From contig SBHC01000079.1 of assembly GCA_006226375.1 (NCBI GenBank), positions 248,001-312,000 on the forward strand: 64,000 nucleotides of DNA, written 5' to 3'. This DNA is from Deltaproteobacteria bacterium. GTDB lineage: Bacteria; Myxococcota_C; UBA6777. Numbering within the stretch: the first letter of the stretch is position 1; the number at the start of each line of letters is the position of its first letter. Of the stretch, positions 1 through 8,623 are shown one piece after another. Position numbers and translations under genes: made by a program. The notes beneath the pieces were generated by a model. The model saw nothing but the letters and a program-made list of their open reading frames with translations, was not told the DNA's origin and ran no database searches.

Positions 1-1130
1 GGTAGCTCGTACACGCCAGGCTTTGCGACATGACCGCTGATCGAAAACAACTTGGTGCCGGGCTCTGTGCGTCCTAACTCTCGGAACCAGGCCCCTCCCC
101 GCTCCAGGATGGCCGGGACACATGCGATGCTCTCCACGTTGTGAATCAGAGTCGGCTTGCCCCACAACCCCTGGCTTGTAGGATACGGAGGACGCAAGCG
201 AGGCATCCCCCGCTTTCCCTCCAAAGCTTCCAACAACGCGGTCTCTTCACCACAAATGTAAGCGCCGTGTCCAGCGTGCATGTGGAACTTGATTCCTGGA
301 TACAGGTCTCGTTGTTCGACCTCAGCGATGGCCTGGGTGAGGGAGTTCCAGGGTTGGTCAAACTCACCACGGAGATAACAATACACATCGCTGGCGCCTA
401 CAGTTGCGGCAGCGATGGCCAAACCTTCCAGGACGGTGTCTGGCCGACGAATCAGGACCTCACGATCCTTGAACGTGCCCGGTTCGCCTTCATCAGCGTT
501 GAGAACGACGTAGCGTGTGGGCTCCGATTCCGCGCAGATAGCCCGCCATTTGATGGCAGCAGGAAAGCCTGCGCCTCCGCGTCCTTGAAGCCCAGACTCT
601 TCCAACATGCTCAAGACGGCTTCGGGTCCCAAGCCAAGGGCCTTTTGAAACGACAAGCCCTCGTAGCCAACGGGCAAATGCAAGCGATTGGCAAGCTCAT
701 CAGGTCCCTTCTCCAGAGGCCCGATATGACTGCTCCATGCACCACCCCGCTCCGACTCCAGCTCTTCCCATTGCCCCTGCGAGCGGTCGATATCTTGGAG
801 GGAGAGACCGGGCAGCGTTTGTCGGTCTTTCAGCACGGGAACCATTTGATCGCAAGCAGCCAGACACGAGCACCCCGTTGCAGGGAGGCCAGCGTCTTTG
901 GCGTACTCCAGGAGTTCTTTGGCTCCGGCCAGTCGGCAAGTTAAGCCCTGACACACCCGAACTTTGTGCTCCGGGTCGGACAACAGATGGAAGAAGCTGC
1001 TGGCCCCATAGACCTTGGCTTCGGGCACTCCCGTATCCGAAGCGACCTCCCCCGAAACTCCTTTCAGCAAGCCTCCTGCCTCTTGCACCTTCTCTAAGAT
1101 GGAGGCCATGTTTTCTTGCTTTTTGTTCAT
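1..1130 (-). CDS. NuoE/NuoF-type NADH-oxidising flavoprotein, 5' part only
   Basis: The reading frame runs off the left edge, so only about 376 N-terminal residues are visible. Residues 1-110 form a short NuoE-like thioredoxin-fold [2Fe-2S] domain with ligands C60, C65, C89 and C93 (C-x4-C and C-x3-C). From about residue 150 it is a NuoF/HoxF-type module: GRGGAGFP at 183-190 (FMN loop), NADEGEPGTF at 211-220, and the conserved GEETALLEALEGKRG stretch. Such E-F fusions are the diaphorase parts of NAD-linked hydrogenases and formate dehydrogenases, or of complex I, passing electrons between NADH, FMN and iron-sulfur clusters in the cytoplasm. The start is the ATG preceded by GGAAG about 8 bases upstream; an in-frame ATG at 1145 is possible but has no spaced ribosome binding site. 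The partner subunits would lie to the left, so the exact complex cannot be named. The fold and family are firm, the partner is not. Confidence 0.88.
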   Translation of the reverse strand, partial: MNKKQENMASILEKVQEAGGLLKGVSGEVASDTGVPEAKVYGASSFFHLLSDPEHKVRVCQGLTCRLAGAKELLEYAKDAGLPATGCSCLAACDQMVPVLKDRQTLPGLSLQDIDRSQGQWEELESERGGAWSSHIGPLEKGPDELANRLHLPVGYEGLSFQKALGLGPEAVLSMLEESGLQGRGGAGFPAAIKWRAICAESEPTRYVVLNADEGEPGTFKDREVLIRRPDTVLEGLAIAAATVGASDVYCYLRGEFDQPWNSLTQAIAEVEQRDLYPGIKFHMHAGHGAYICGEETALLEALEGKRGMPRLRPPYPTSQGLWGKPTLIHNVESIACVPAILERGGAWFRELGRTEPGTKLFSISGHVAKPGVYEL

Positions 1131-1199
1131 GCTTGTATCTTCCATTCTCCAGTAGGGTCCGACAACAACATCGAAACGAGCGGGGTTTTAGAAGGCCAC

Positions 1200-2213
1200 C
1201 TAGCTCCACAGCTCGCGTTGCAAGCCATCAAACAGTTTCTGGGCAGACAAGGCTGAGGGTAGTCCTGCCAAATCGACCATGGTCTGGGAAGGTTCGCTCT
1301 GTATTTGTTGGCCGAGCTCTGCCACAGCTTCACGTTGAAGTTGGTCCTTTTTGGCTTGTTGTGCAGAAGTGAGTTGCGGAGAGATCCAGGCATCCACTTC
1401 CCATGAGAGCGCGGCATGACCAGACTCTTCTTCAGCGATTCGGCCCATCACAGCGCGAACTTCGGGCGAGACAGAATGAAGCGACTGCCAATGAGCTGCC
1501 AAAGGAGCGTAGGTTTCACGAACACAGCCTTCCACTGCATTTTCGTAAGCTATCTCTTCCAACGAGCGAACCGGCTGAGGATCAACCGACACTTCCGGCG
1601 CTTCGGCGCCAAACATTTGGGTCAACAATGCGGTCATCTCGGCGTGTTCTTTCTCTTCCTGCACAGCTTGCCAAGCCCGTTCAATGAAGCCCTGTGGAGC
1701 GCTGTGGGTTTCCAACTCCAACGCAAGCACCTCAAACGCAACAACAGCAGCTTGCTCCAAGAAACAAAGCTTCGCAAAGTACTGCCCCAACTCGTTGGTG
1801 ACATCGGTTTGTTCTTGGGGTTGGAGTCCTGCTGGGAGGCGACCGCCCACACACACCTGGTACACTTCGTATTCACAGATCAATGCGTTCTGCAACGTGC
1901 TCGATGTGTTGTTCTCTGACGATTGCAACAATGTCGTGACTTCGCAGCGACGGACTTCCCCCAAAGACCAAGGCTGCCAAGCTGATTCATCTTGCAGTCG
2001 AGCCGAATCATAATGAGAAAGCAATTCTTTGGTGCACATGGAGATGCACTCTTGAAAGCTGGCCGGCCGTGACGCCACAGGGACAACAGTCGTCCGGTTC
2101 TCGGAAGGACAGTAACAGCCGTCCACAAACAGAGACCCTGCTCCCAGCATAGCAACAGGCACAGCGGTCTTAAGAACGCGGCGTAACAATCGATGAAATT
2201 CTGCTCGATCCAT
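1200..2213 (-). CDS. Ferritin-like diiron-domain protein, probably exported
   Basis: This 337-residue protein has an N-terminal Arg-rich hydrophobic segment (RRVLKTAVPVAMLGAGSL) ending near a Cys, so it is probably exported or lipid-anchored. The central and C-terminal part is an alpha-helical bundle with paired E-x-x-H helices: an early FLEQAAVVAFE helix, EEKEHAEM, a second YENAVEGCVRE helix, and EEESGHAAL. This is the ligand pattern of ferritin-like carboxylate-bridged diiron proteins. A Cys-rich N-terminal third has no recognised domain. The start was chosen at MDRAEF because GGAGGGAG lies 7 bases before it; the longer upstream frame has no ribosome site. It is divergent from the lipoprotein at 2404. 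Substrate and role are unknown; metal handling or oxidation are only family-level guesses. Confidence 0.75.
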   Translation of the reverse strand: MDRAEFHRLLRRVLKTAVPVAMLGAGSLFVDGCYCPSENRTTVVPVASRPASFQECISMCTKELLSHYDSARLQDESAWQPWSLGEVRRCEVTTLLQSSENNTSSTLQNALICEYEVYQVCVGGRLPAGLQPQEQTDVTNELGQYFAKLCFLEQAAVVAFEVLALELETHSAPQGFIERAWQAVQEEKEHAEMTALLTQMFGAEAPEVSVDPQPVRSLEEIAYENAVEGCVRETYAPLAAHWQSLHSVSPEVRAVMGRIAEEESGHAALSWEVDAWISPQLTSAQQAKKDQLQREAVAELGQQIQSEPSQTMVDLAGLPSALSAQKLFDGLQRELWS

Positions 2214-2256
2214 ACGAACACTCCCTCCATGAGATGGCAGAGGAACGACACCCAAG

Positions 2257-2284
2257 AGTATACAGAATCCACCTGAGAAAACAA
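2257..2284 (-). promoter_or_regulatory. Candidate sigma-70 promoter for the ferritin-like gene
   Basis: On the minus strand TTGTTT is followed after 16 bases by TATACT, with a TG just before the -10 (extended -10). It would give a leader of about 36 bases before the ATG at 2213. Assigned by eye only. Confidence 0.45.
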
Positions 2285-2403
2285 AGTCATCCTTGTTCCC
2301 AGGGGCAAGATCGGTCATACTTTCCTGAGATTGCTTGTGATGCATGTTTTTGTGCATCCCTACGATGCAGAAGGTTCCGTAGAAATGGACAAGGAGCCAA
2401 ACG

Positions 2404-3744
2404 ATGAATGAATGGGCACCCCGATTCCTTGGATTTGGTTTGTTGCTCTTGTGCGCTCCCCTGCTCCTTGCCTGTGGCAGAAGTTCCTTCACGCCCAAGA
2501 ACCTCGCAGTTGACAGTCAAAACAACATCATTGTCGCAGGAGAGTTTTACAGCCGGACTTCTTTGGGCCACAGCGCGTTGGAATCGCAAGGCGGCACGGA
2601 CATCGTCGTGGGCAAGATGGACCCCCAAGGGAACTGGCTTTGGGCTCGGGCTGCGGGCTCTTTGGGTGATGAAAGCCCAACAGCGCTCACGGTCGATGCA
2701 CAAGACAACGTCATCATGGTAGGAACGTTTGGGGCCGATTGGGTCGGCACGCTTGTGGACTTTGGAGGCGCAAAACTCTCCACACAGGGGAAAAGCAACC
2801 TTGTCATCGCCAAGCTCAACAAAGACGGTGCCTGGCAATGGGGAACCCAATCGAAGGGATTGTGCACTCCCGTGGACGTCGTCACAGACCAACAGAACAA
2901 CATTTATGTCACAGGCTATTTTTCAGGAGTTGCAGACTTTGGAGAGACCCAACTTACAGCCGAAGGAGAGGAAGAGTATATCTTTGTGGCCAAACTCGAC
3001 CCCAACGGCAAGTGGCTTTGGGCCACTTACTATGGATCGAGAGGGTCCAACTATGGCTCTGGCCTTGCCGTCGATTCCAAAGGGAACGTTTACTTCAGTG
3101 GGACGTTTGCTAAGCTATCGATGAGCAACAATTCCTCGCCAGGATGGAACAGGAAGGCAGACATCCTTATCGCCAAGCTCGACTCCAACGGGAAATGGCT
3201 CTGGACCAAATCAGTCGGCACCCAAACCTACACAGGCGCGGGCGGCAAAGTCGCTGTTGACAAGAATGACAACGTTGTTGTTACAGCAAGCGCCGGACAT
3301 GGCTTTGGTCGAGACCTTCCCAAACAAGACATTAATTCCAACTCGGATGTTTTTGTTGGAAAGCTAGACCCAAAGGGAGAGTGGCTTTGGTTAAAAGGGA
3401 CAGGAAACGCGGGACAGGATGGCGGTGACGACATACAAGTGGACGCCAACAACAATGTTTTGATCGCTGGCTCGTTTCAGCACACGGTGTTGTTTGGAAG
3501 CACAGAACTCACTTCCGCTGGCGACTCTGACTTGTTCCTCGCCAAGTTGGATAGCGACGGCAACTGGCTCTGGGCCAGACGTGCAGGAACGCCGAAGTAC
3601 GACTTCAGCTGTGGGATGGTGCTTGACCGTGAAGGCTTTGCAATCACCGGTCTGCACTGGGGTGGCTTTGGAACAGGAATCTTCTCGGGTGCGCCTGGAG
3701 AGTTTGCCAACGACTTTGTCTGGAAACGAAAGCCTGGCTCATAA
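2404..3744 (+). CDS. SBBP-type beta-propeller lipoprotein
   Basis: This 446-residue protein has a lipoprotein signal peptide ending in LLLAC, so the mature protein is lipid-anchored at Cys24. The rest is built of about six or seven repeats of roughly 55-60 residues, each with a V-D-x-x-x-N-x-x-V/I-x-G half and a K-L-D-x-x-G-x-W-L-W half (for example AKLDPNGKWLW and AKLDSNGKWLW). This is the SBBP (seven-bladed beta-propeller) repeat pattern common in Myxococcota surface proteins. No catalytic motif is visible, so a binding or structural role at the cell surface is the reasonable inference. It is divergent from the ferritin-like gene and convergent with the gene ending at 3861. The start has the only ATG compatible with the signal peptide. 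Confidence 0.8.
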   Translation: MNEWAPRFLGFGLLLLCAPLLLACGRSSFTPKNLAVDSQNNIIVAGEFYSRTSLGHSALESQGGTDIVVGKMDPQGNWLWARAAGSLGDESPTALTVDAQDNVIMVGTFGADWVGTLVDFGGAKLSTQGKSNLVIAKLNKDGAWQWGTQSKGLCTPVDVVTDQQNNIYVTGYFSGVADFGETQLTAEGEEEYIFVAKLDPNGKWLWATYYGSRGSNYGSGLAVDSKGNVYFSGTFAKLSMSNNSSPGWNRKADILIAKLDSNGKWLWTKSVGTQTYTGAGGKVAVDKNDNVVVTASAGHGFGRDLPKQDINSNSDVFVGKLDPKGEWLWLKGTGNAGQDGGDDIQVDANNNVLIAGSFQHTVLFGSTELTSAGDSDLFLAKLDSDGNWLWARRAGTPKYDFSCGMVLDREGFAITGLHWGGFGTGIFSGAPGEFANDFVWKRKPGS

Positions 3745-3860
3745 AAGCTGGCTCACAGCTTATCCAATCAACTCCTATTTCACAGCGAGATGCAGTAGAG
3801 AGCAATTTGTTCCTTGTTCCAATTGCGCTTCCATACCATTCACAGCACATGCCCAACGTT

Positions 3861-4415
3861 TCAGAAAGCCACACCGATGTTGGTGTGTAAGGCAGGAAGA
3901 ACACCTTCCACACCCATCCCATCCACCTGGTAGTGAAGATACTGAACCCCTACTCCTGCGGACAAAACAAGCCAACGCGCCACCAACCAAGTGTACCCAG
4001 CAAGGATGCTAACATACCCTCCAATGCTTGTGCGCAAACCGTCTTGGGTGTCTGCTCGCAAATGAGCCAGTACGCCCCGTACGCCAACCCACCAACGGAA
4101 CGGTGCACGCTTTGTTGGAAACCACCGCAACCCCACTTCTACGCCAAACCCCAAGAAGTCGCCCTGAAAGTTGGGAAGAATCCCATTGAACAATCGAAAG
4201 TTGGGTCCCACATACAGAGAGACATGCTCACCGAAAGCGCGCTCGACCTGGATATGAACCAGCCCCAGCGCGGTAGTTAAGGGGTCTACAGTGATAGTCC
4301 ACGCTGGAAGATCTGGTTTTGCCTCTTGCGGTGGCTTTGCCGGTTGCGCAAAGCTGGTCGAACTCCACAACAAACACAGAAACCCACACACCAAAATGGA
4401 ACGTTTCAAAGTCAT
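3861..4415 (-). CDS. Small exported protein, probably outer-membrane barrel-like
   Basis: This 184-residue product has a clear signal peptide (hydrophobic core VCGFLCLLWSS followed by TSFAQ). The mature part alternates short amphipathic strands and turns (for example HVSLYVGPNFRLF, GFGVEVGLRWFP, LVLSAGVGVQYLHY) and ends in a Phe (NIGVAF), as small outer-membrane beta-barrels do. No family can be named with certainty. The start at MTLKRSI gives the best signal peptide; an upstream in-frame ATG at 4436 has no better ribosome site. It is convergent with the beta-propeller lipoprotein. Confidence 0.6.
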   Translation of the reverse strand: MTLKRSILVCGFLCLLWSSTSFAQPAKPPQEAKPDLPAWTITVDPLTTALGLVHIQVERAFGEHVSLYVGPNFRLFNGILPNFQGDFLGFGVEVGLRWFPTKRAPFRWWVGVRGVLAHLRADTQDGLRTSIGGYVSILAGYTWLVARWLVLSAGVGVQYLHYQVDGMGVEGVLPALHTNIGVAF

Positions 4416-4503
4416 ACCCTTTCCAAACATGAACAACGAACGACCATTGTGCCAGAACTTACGAAGAGAACAAGAGAGAAGTAACAGGAAGCCAGGCAGA
4501 CGA

Positions 4504-6471
4504 CTACGAAGGGGTGAAGTTCTCTGTACGAATTCGTTCGGAGGGCACGCCTGCTGCCTTGAGCCAGCCCATCACATCGTCCATAAAACTTTGGGACCCA
4601 CAAAGGAAATACACAGCGGAGGGGAAACGCTGATGCCAAGACTGAGCGGTCTTCTCCGTCAGTCGAGGCTCTCGTGAGGTATAGCGAGTATGAAGAACAA
4701 GGTTGGAAGCGACCGCTTGTTGCAAGTCAGAGACAATCGTCACATCCTTGGGGGAGCGGGTGGACCAATCGATCACCAGCCAGTGCGGCCAACCCTCTGA
4801 CAGAAGAGTTCTCGCCATGGCAAGTGCAGGAGTCACTCCGATCCCTGCGACGAAGCAGACCACAGGGGAAGGCCCACCATCCCAAACAAAGTCACCTTGG
4901 GGACGAGATGCTTCCAACAACACGCCGGGCTTGGCCTCTTGGAAAAGCCAGTTGCTGAAGACACCGTGTTCCTCACGCTTGACGGTGATTTCCCAAGGAC
5001 CTTTCGCTGCACCCGAAAGAGTGTAAGGACGAGCAACCACATCCCCAGAGATGGTCGTTCGCAAGATCACGTGCTGCCCAGGCTCGACAGGGGGGAGCGA
5101 ACCCTCTCCATCCGCCTGAAGAAACACACGACGCACATGGTCAGTGGGCGACTCCATTCGATGGATAACGACAGGCTGAAAGCTTTCCTCTCCCAAGAGT
5201 TCTTTGAGATGCGGGATACACGACCCACAAGACAGCCCAGCACCTGTCTGTCTTTGCAAGGCAGACAAGTCACTTGCCCCTTGCTGCAACGCGGCGAGAA
5301 CAGTGGAGCGACGAACCTGCAAGCAGGTGCACAACACGCTGCGATCGTTGTTTTCCAAGCAACCCGTTTGCTGCAACGCTTGCTCTTCTTCCAACGTGAT
5401 GGGCTTGCCTTCAATGGCTCGTCCAAACAAGACACCCAACGTTTCGCTGCGATGCTGGGAGTAGAGAGAGCAAAGTTGACCGCTGTCATCAAGAGAGACC
5501 GACAAAGTTCCATCAGGAGCCTCCAAAGAACGCAAGCCCTGGCAGGAAGGTTGGCTCAAGGAAACCGAGTCCTCACCGATGTAATGATGCGCGACCAGGC
5601 TCCGTTCGTTGGGCAGGAAGTACCGTTGTGTGAGGCAAGGTTTCTCCTCCACTTTGTCCAAGAACTGGGTAACAAAACCCTGTTGCGGTAGGTCCCACAC
5701 CTTCTGAAACACAGCGAGGTACTCCCGAACTTCCGGTGAACGGGCTGACACCTCAGAGAGTGTCTCATGGGGGAAGAGCAAAAGGGATGTCTCTTCGTAC
5801 GCGATCGCTGTGGATTGGTAGGTCTCTCCATCCTGCACACCCAGGCAAAGGCCTGGACCCATGCGCGCCAAGCGTATCGGAAGCCCTTTCCCCTCCTGAA
5901 GCAGCTCAACGCTCCCACGCAGGATAACAAAAAACCCCCGATTAACATCACCTTGCCGGTACAGGGTGTCACCGTTATTCAGGTGAAGCTTCTCGGGTTC
6001 GCCCTCCACGTCGGCCAGAAGCTCCTGCACCAGACGGGTACGGAGCGTCATCTTTCGTTCTCGGTAATGCTGCCCGACGTGATGAAAGCGTGCTTCAAGG
6101 GTGGGGTCTAGCTTCAGCATCTCTTCCAGATGCTTTGCACTCAAGCGAAGAAGCTTTGAGCTTGGCGACACTCCACAAACACTGGCCATTCGAACCCCGG
6201 AGCTACCGGGAAGCAAAGCCTGCTCTCCAAAATAATCCCCAGGTTTGAGGAGATCGAGATGTATGTCCTGACCATCGTCACGATGCGTGATAGCTTCCAA
6301 GGATCCAGAGAGGACAATGTAGAAGCTATCCGCAAGCTCCCCCTCTCGAAGGACCCATTCACCTTCCGACACTTCAAGCTCTTCTACTTGTTCAAAGAGT
6401 TCAGAGATATAGTCATCGTCCAGTCCATTGAAGAGTCCGGAGCGCATCATTCCGAGAAGCTTGGCGTTCAT
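4504..6471 (-). CDS. Multidomain reductase: two cNMP-binding domains, BFD [2Fe-2S] domain, ferredoxin reductase
   Basis: This 655-residue cytoplasmic protein has four parts. Residues 20-130 are a cyclic-nucleotide-binding domain with a near-canonical phosphate cassette (FGEQALL then R94). Residues 150-255 are a second, degenerate one lacking the GE..R pattern. Residues 378-425 are a bacterioferritin-associated-ferredoxin-like [2Fe-2S] domain with C381, C383, C415 and C418. Residues 435-655 are an FAD/NAD(P)H oxidoreductase with RPYTLS (flavin) and GIGVTPAL (nucleotide). There is no plant-type ferredoxin domain at the end. The ATG overlaps the stop of the upstream P450 gene (TAATG), which fixes the start and implies translational coupling. 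I infer that it feeds electrons from NAD(P)H to the P450, with activity possibly gated by a cyclic nucleotide. Domain calls are firm; the P450 partnership is inference from context. Confidence 0.85.
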   Translation of the reverse strand: MNAKLLGMMRSGLFNGLDDDYISELFEQVEELEVSEGEWVLREGELADSFYIVLSGSLEAITHRDDGQDIHLDLLKPGDYFGEQALLPGSSGVRMASVCGVSPSSKLLRLSAKHLEEMLKLDPTLEARFHHVGQHYRERKMTLRTRLVQELLADVEGEPEKLHLNNGDTLYRQGDVNRGFFVILRGSVELLQEGKGLPIRLARMGPGLCLGVQDGETYQSTAIAYEETSLLLFPHETLSEVSARSPEVREYLAVFQKVWDLPQQGFVTQFLDKVEEKPCLTQRYFLPNERSLVAHHYIGEDSVSLSQPSCQGLRSLEAPDGTLSVSLDDSGQLCSLYSQHRSETLGVLFGRAIEGKPITLEEEQALQQTGCLENNDRSVLCTCLQVRRSTVLAALQQGASDLSALQRQTGAGLSCGSCIPHLKELLGEESFQPVVIHRMESPTDHVRRVFLQADGEGSLPPVEPGQHVILRTTISGDVVARPYTLSGAAKGPWEITVKREEHGVFSNWLFQEAKPGVLLEASRPQGDFVWDGGPSPVVCFVAGIGVTPALAMARTLLSEGWPHWLVIDWSTRSPKDVTIVSDLQQAVASNLVLHTRYTSREPRLTEKTAQSWHQRFPSAVYFLCGSQSFMDDVMGWLKAAGVPSERIRTENFTPS

Positions 6472-7856
6472 TAGGACGTCAACTCTTGCAAGAGACATGG
6501 GACTCCGATGGTGGAACGCAGCGCAAAGATTCCATTCAAAGGAAGCGGGCCTGTGTGGGTCGGTATCACTCGAAAACGTTGGAGGAAGAGCGCCAACAAC
6601 AGCCGGACCTCTTGCAACGCGATGCGCGAACCAATGCAACGACGGGGTCCTGAGCCAAAAGGCAAATAGGCATAGCGGTGACGCTCTGCTTCACGGTGAG
6701 GGAGAAATCGGTCAGGATTAAATTGCTCAGGGTCCTCCCAAAACTCAGGATGACGGTGAATAAAATAGGTGCCAATAAGCGCCATTGTCCCAGCAGGAAT
6801 GTGATGCTCAAGCAGCTCCACATCTCTTGTAGAATGACGCGCCAACATCCAAACGGGGGGATAGTACCGCAACGTCTCGTCCACAATGCGCGAAAGCAGC
6901 GGGAGCGACTCCAACGACGCAACTGTAGGAGGTTCATCTCCAAGAACATCGGCAATTTCAGCGCGAGCGGCCTCCTCCCATTCAGGGTTGTCGAGGAGGG
7001 CCTTAATCACAAAGGCAAACGTGTTGGGTGGATTGTCTGAGGAGGCAATCAACATCAGCATCAGATGGTCCCGCAAGGAATCCCGGGGAATGGAATGGTC
7101 TTGTCGTAGCCGGTCGAGATAGGTCGGCGGTTGATCCGTTGCAGGTGGACGGTTCAACGAGCGTTCGATGATCCCGTCCAGCATGGCCATATCCTGGCTG
7201 ACCTTACGCGAGCGTCGCTTGCCACCAGCAAGAGCCGCAAACGCCCACTGTTGCAGGCGTAAAATGGCTGCAGGAAACGCTTCGGTTTCTTCGGGAAGAA
7301 ATCGAAAGCCAAACGCTGGGGTGGCACATTGGGTAAAGAGACAAATCGCTTCACGTGCCAGGTCGACTTCCGTCTGACTCCTGGCCCAACTGTGCCATTT
7401 ATCAAGGTATGTGATGGCCCGTTGGACAAAGTCCTGAGCCACAAGGTCTGTCATTTTGGGATGAAACGTTGGCTGGGCAAAGGTTCGGCTGGCCTGCCAC
7501 TCTGCTCCGTTCATCGAGAGAACATTGCGACCCAATAGAGGTTGCAGCCCTTCCCCTCGCAGCCAAAGCTCCTGACTGTCTAGCATAGGACCTACCGCGT
7601 CGGGATGTTTTACAAAAAACACCGGTGTATGGAGGAGATCGAAGCGAACAACATCGCCCAAGGTTGAAGCTTCACTCAACACAGCAAAGGCGTTGCTACG
7701 AAAGGTTGGCAGGTGGCCAAGGACCTTCATTCCCGGCAAGACAGGCGCGCTGTTGATGGGCTCCCGATCACGCCATGAGCGATACATGGCTGACATGTGT
7801 TCCACAAAATTCAAGAAACGCTCCTTTGTTCCCTCTGCCTTACTCGCTTGCTTCAA
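6471..7856 (-). CDS. Cytochrome P450
   Basis: This 461-residue protein is a soluble bacterial P450. It has the heme-ligand loop FGSGPRRCIGSRIA with Cys407, the K-helix E-x-x-R (ETLRYYPP), and the downstream PERF-equivalent NPDRFLP. The I-helix reads LIASSDNPPNTFAF, which lacks the usual A/G-G-x-D/E-T-T/S oxygen-activation motif, so its chemistry may be atypical. The substrate cannot be read from the sequence. The start is a TTG without a strong ribosome site; an internal ATG at 7796 is an alternative. It is coupled by a one-base stop/start overlap to the multidomain reductase, its likely redox partner. Confidence 0.9.
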   Translation of the reverse strand: MKQASKAEGTKERFLNFVEHMSAMYRSWRDREPINSAPVLPGMKVLGHLPTFRSNAFAVLSEASTLGDVVRFDLLHTPVFFVKHPDAVGPMLDSQELWLRGEGLQPLLGRNVLSMNGAEWQASRTFAQPTFHPKMTDLVAQDFVQRAITYLDKWHSWARSQTEVDLAREAICLFTQCATPAFGFRFLPEETEAFPAAILRLQQWAFAALAGGKRRSRKVSQDMAMLDGIIERSLNRPPATDQPPTYLDRLRQDHSIPRDSLRDHLMLMLIASSDNPPNTFAFVIKALLDNPEWEEAARAEIADVLGDEPPTVASLESLPLLSRIVDETLRYYPPVWMLARHSTRDVELLEHHIPAGTMALIGTYFIHRHPEFWEDPEQFNPDRFLPHREAERHRYAYLPFGSGPRRCIGSRIALQEVRLLLALFLQRFRVIPTHTGPLPLNGIFALRSTIGVPCLLQELTS

Positions 7857-8018
7857 GAGAAACCCGAAGACACAAGCTTCCTCCTGAAAGAAAAGGTTCT
7901 CACCTCTTCCAGACAGTAGTGTATCGCGATGACAAAGGATCTCAAGTCTTTTCTTGGAGATAGGGTAGTTTGCCAGGAAGGCGTGCCGGATGTCCCGGTG
8001 TGATGAACAAGTTGAGCG

Positions 8019-8618
8019 TTATCGCCGCTTGCGACGACTTTCGCGGGGCACAGGCTTGCCAAGGAGAGCAAGGAGAAAGAAGACAACAATGGAGAGGGTC
8101 CCCCAGCCCAGGCCAACAACAACGCCGACATCAACGATGCCTCGCCAGGGTTGGCTGAGTTGACGGATGAGGAGAATCAACCCAATGACTGCAAAGATGA
8201 TAAACCAGGACACAATCATCCGGGCTTTGGGTGCAGCGAACAACGCCATGCAGTAAAAAGGAGCGAGCAAGGCGTACAGAGGTTTGGGGTTGCGTCCCAG
8301 GGCAAAGGCGCGACGAACCACCATTGGGCTGAACGCCAGCTGAAACCCTCGGTAGCCTTCCATGTAGGCGTTGGCGAGGGACCAACCGATGTAGCAAGAC
8401 CAATGAAAGCCACTCATCATCCCTTGCGCGACAGGCTCAATCGCAAGAGGAGTCAAGCGGTACAGAGCCTGCCCAAGCAGGGCAAGAATGCCCAAGATCC
8501 CCCAGATGGCGATCCCATAACCCAACCAGGACGTGGGTGGGTCAAGAAGATCGGCCCGGGGCTCTTCGAGAGGTTCTTCGTGAGATGCCTCTACCGTAGA
8601 GAATGACGTTGTGGTCAT
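8019..8618 (-). CDS. Small integral membrane protein of unknown function
   Basis: This 199-residue protein has about four hydrophobic segments (near GIAIWGILGILALLGQAL, LLAPFYCMALFAA, IVSWFIIFAVIGLILLI and VVVGLGWGTLSIVVFFLLALL) and a short basic tail, so it should sit in the inner membrane. The N-terminus is acidic and cytoplasm-like. I do not recognise the family. It starts only five bases after the thiolase stop codon, which indicates co-transcription, but no functional link follows from that alone. Confidence 0.7.
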   Translation of the reverse strand: MTTTSFSTVEASHEEPLEEPRADLLDPPTSWLGYGIAIWGILGILALLGQALYRLTPLAIEPVAQGMMSGFHWSCYIGWSLANAYMEGYRGFQLAFSPMVVRRAFALGRNPKPLYALLAPFYCMALFAAPKARMIVSWFIIFAVIGLILLIRQLSQPWRGIVDVGVVVGLGWGTLSIVVFFLLALLGKPVPRESRRKRR

Positions 8619-8623
8619 GAGAC

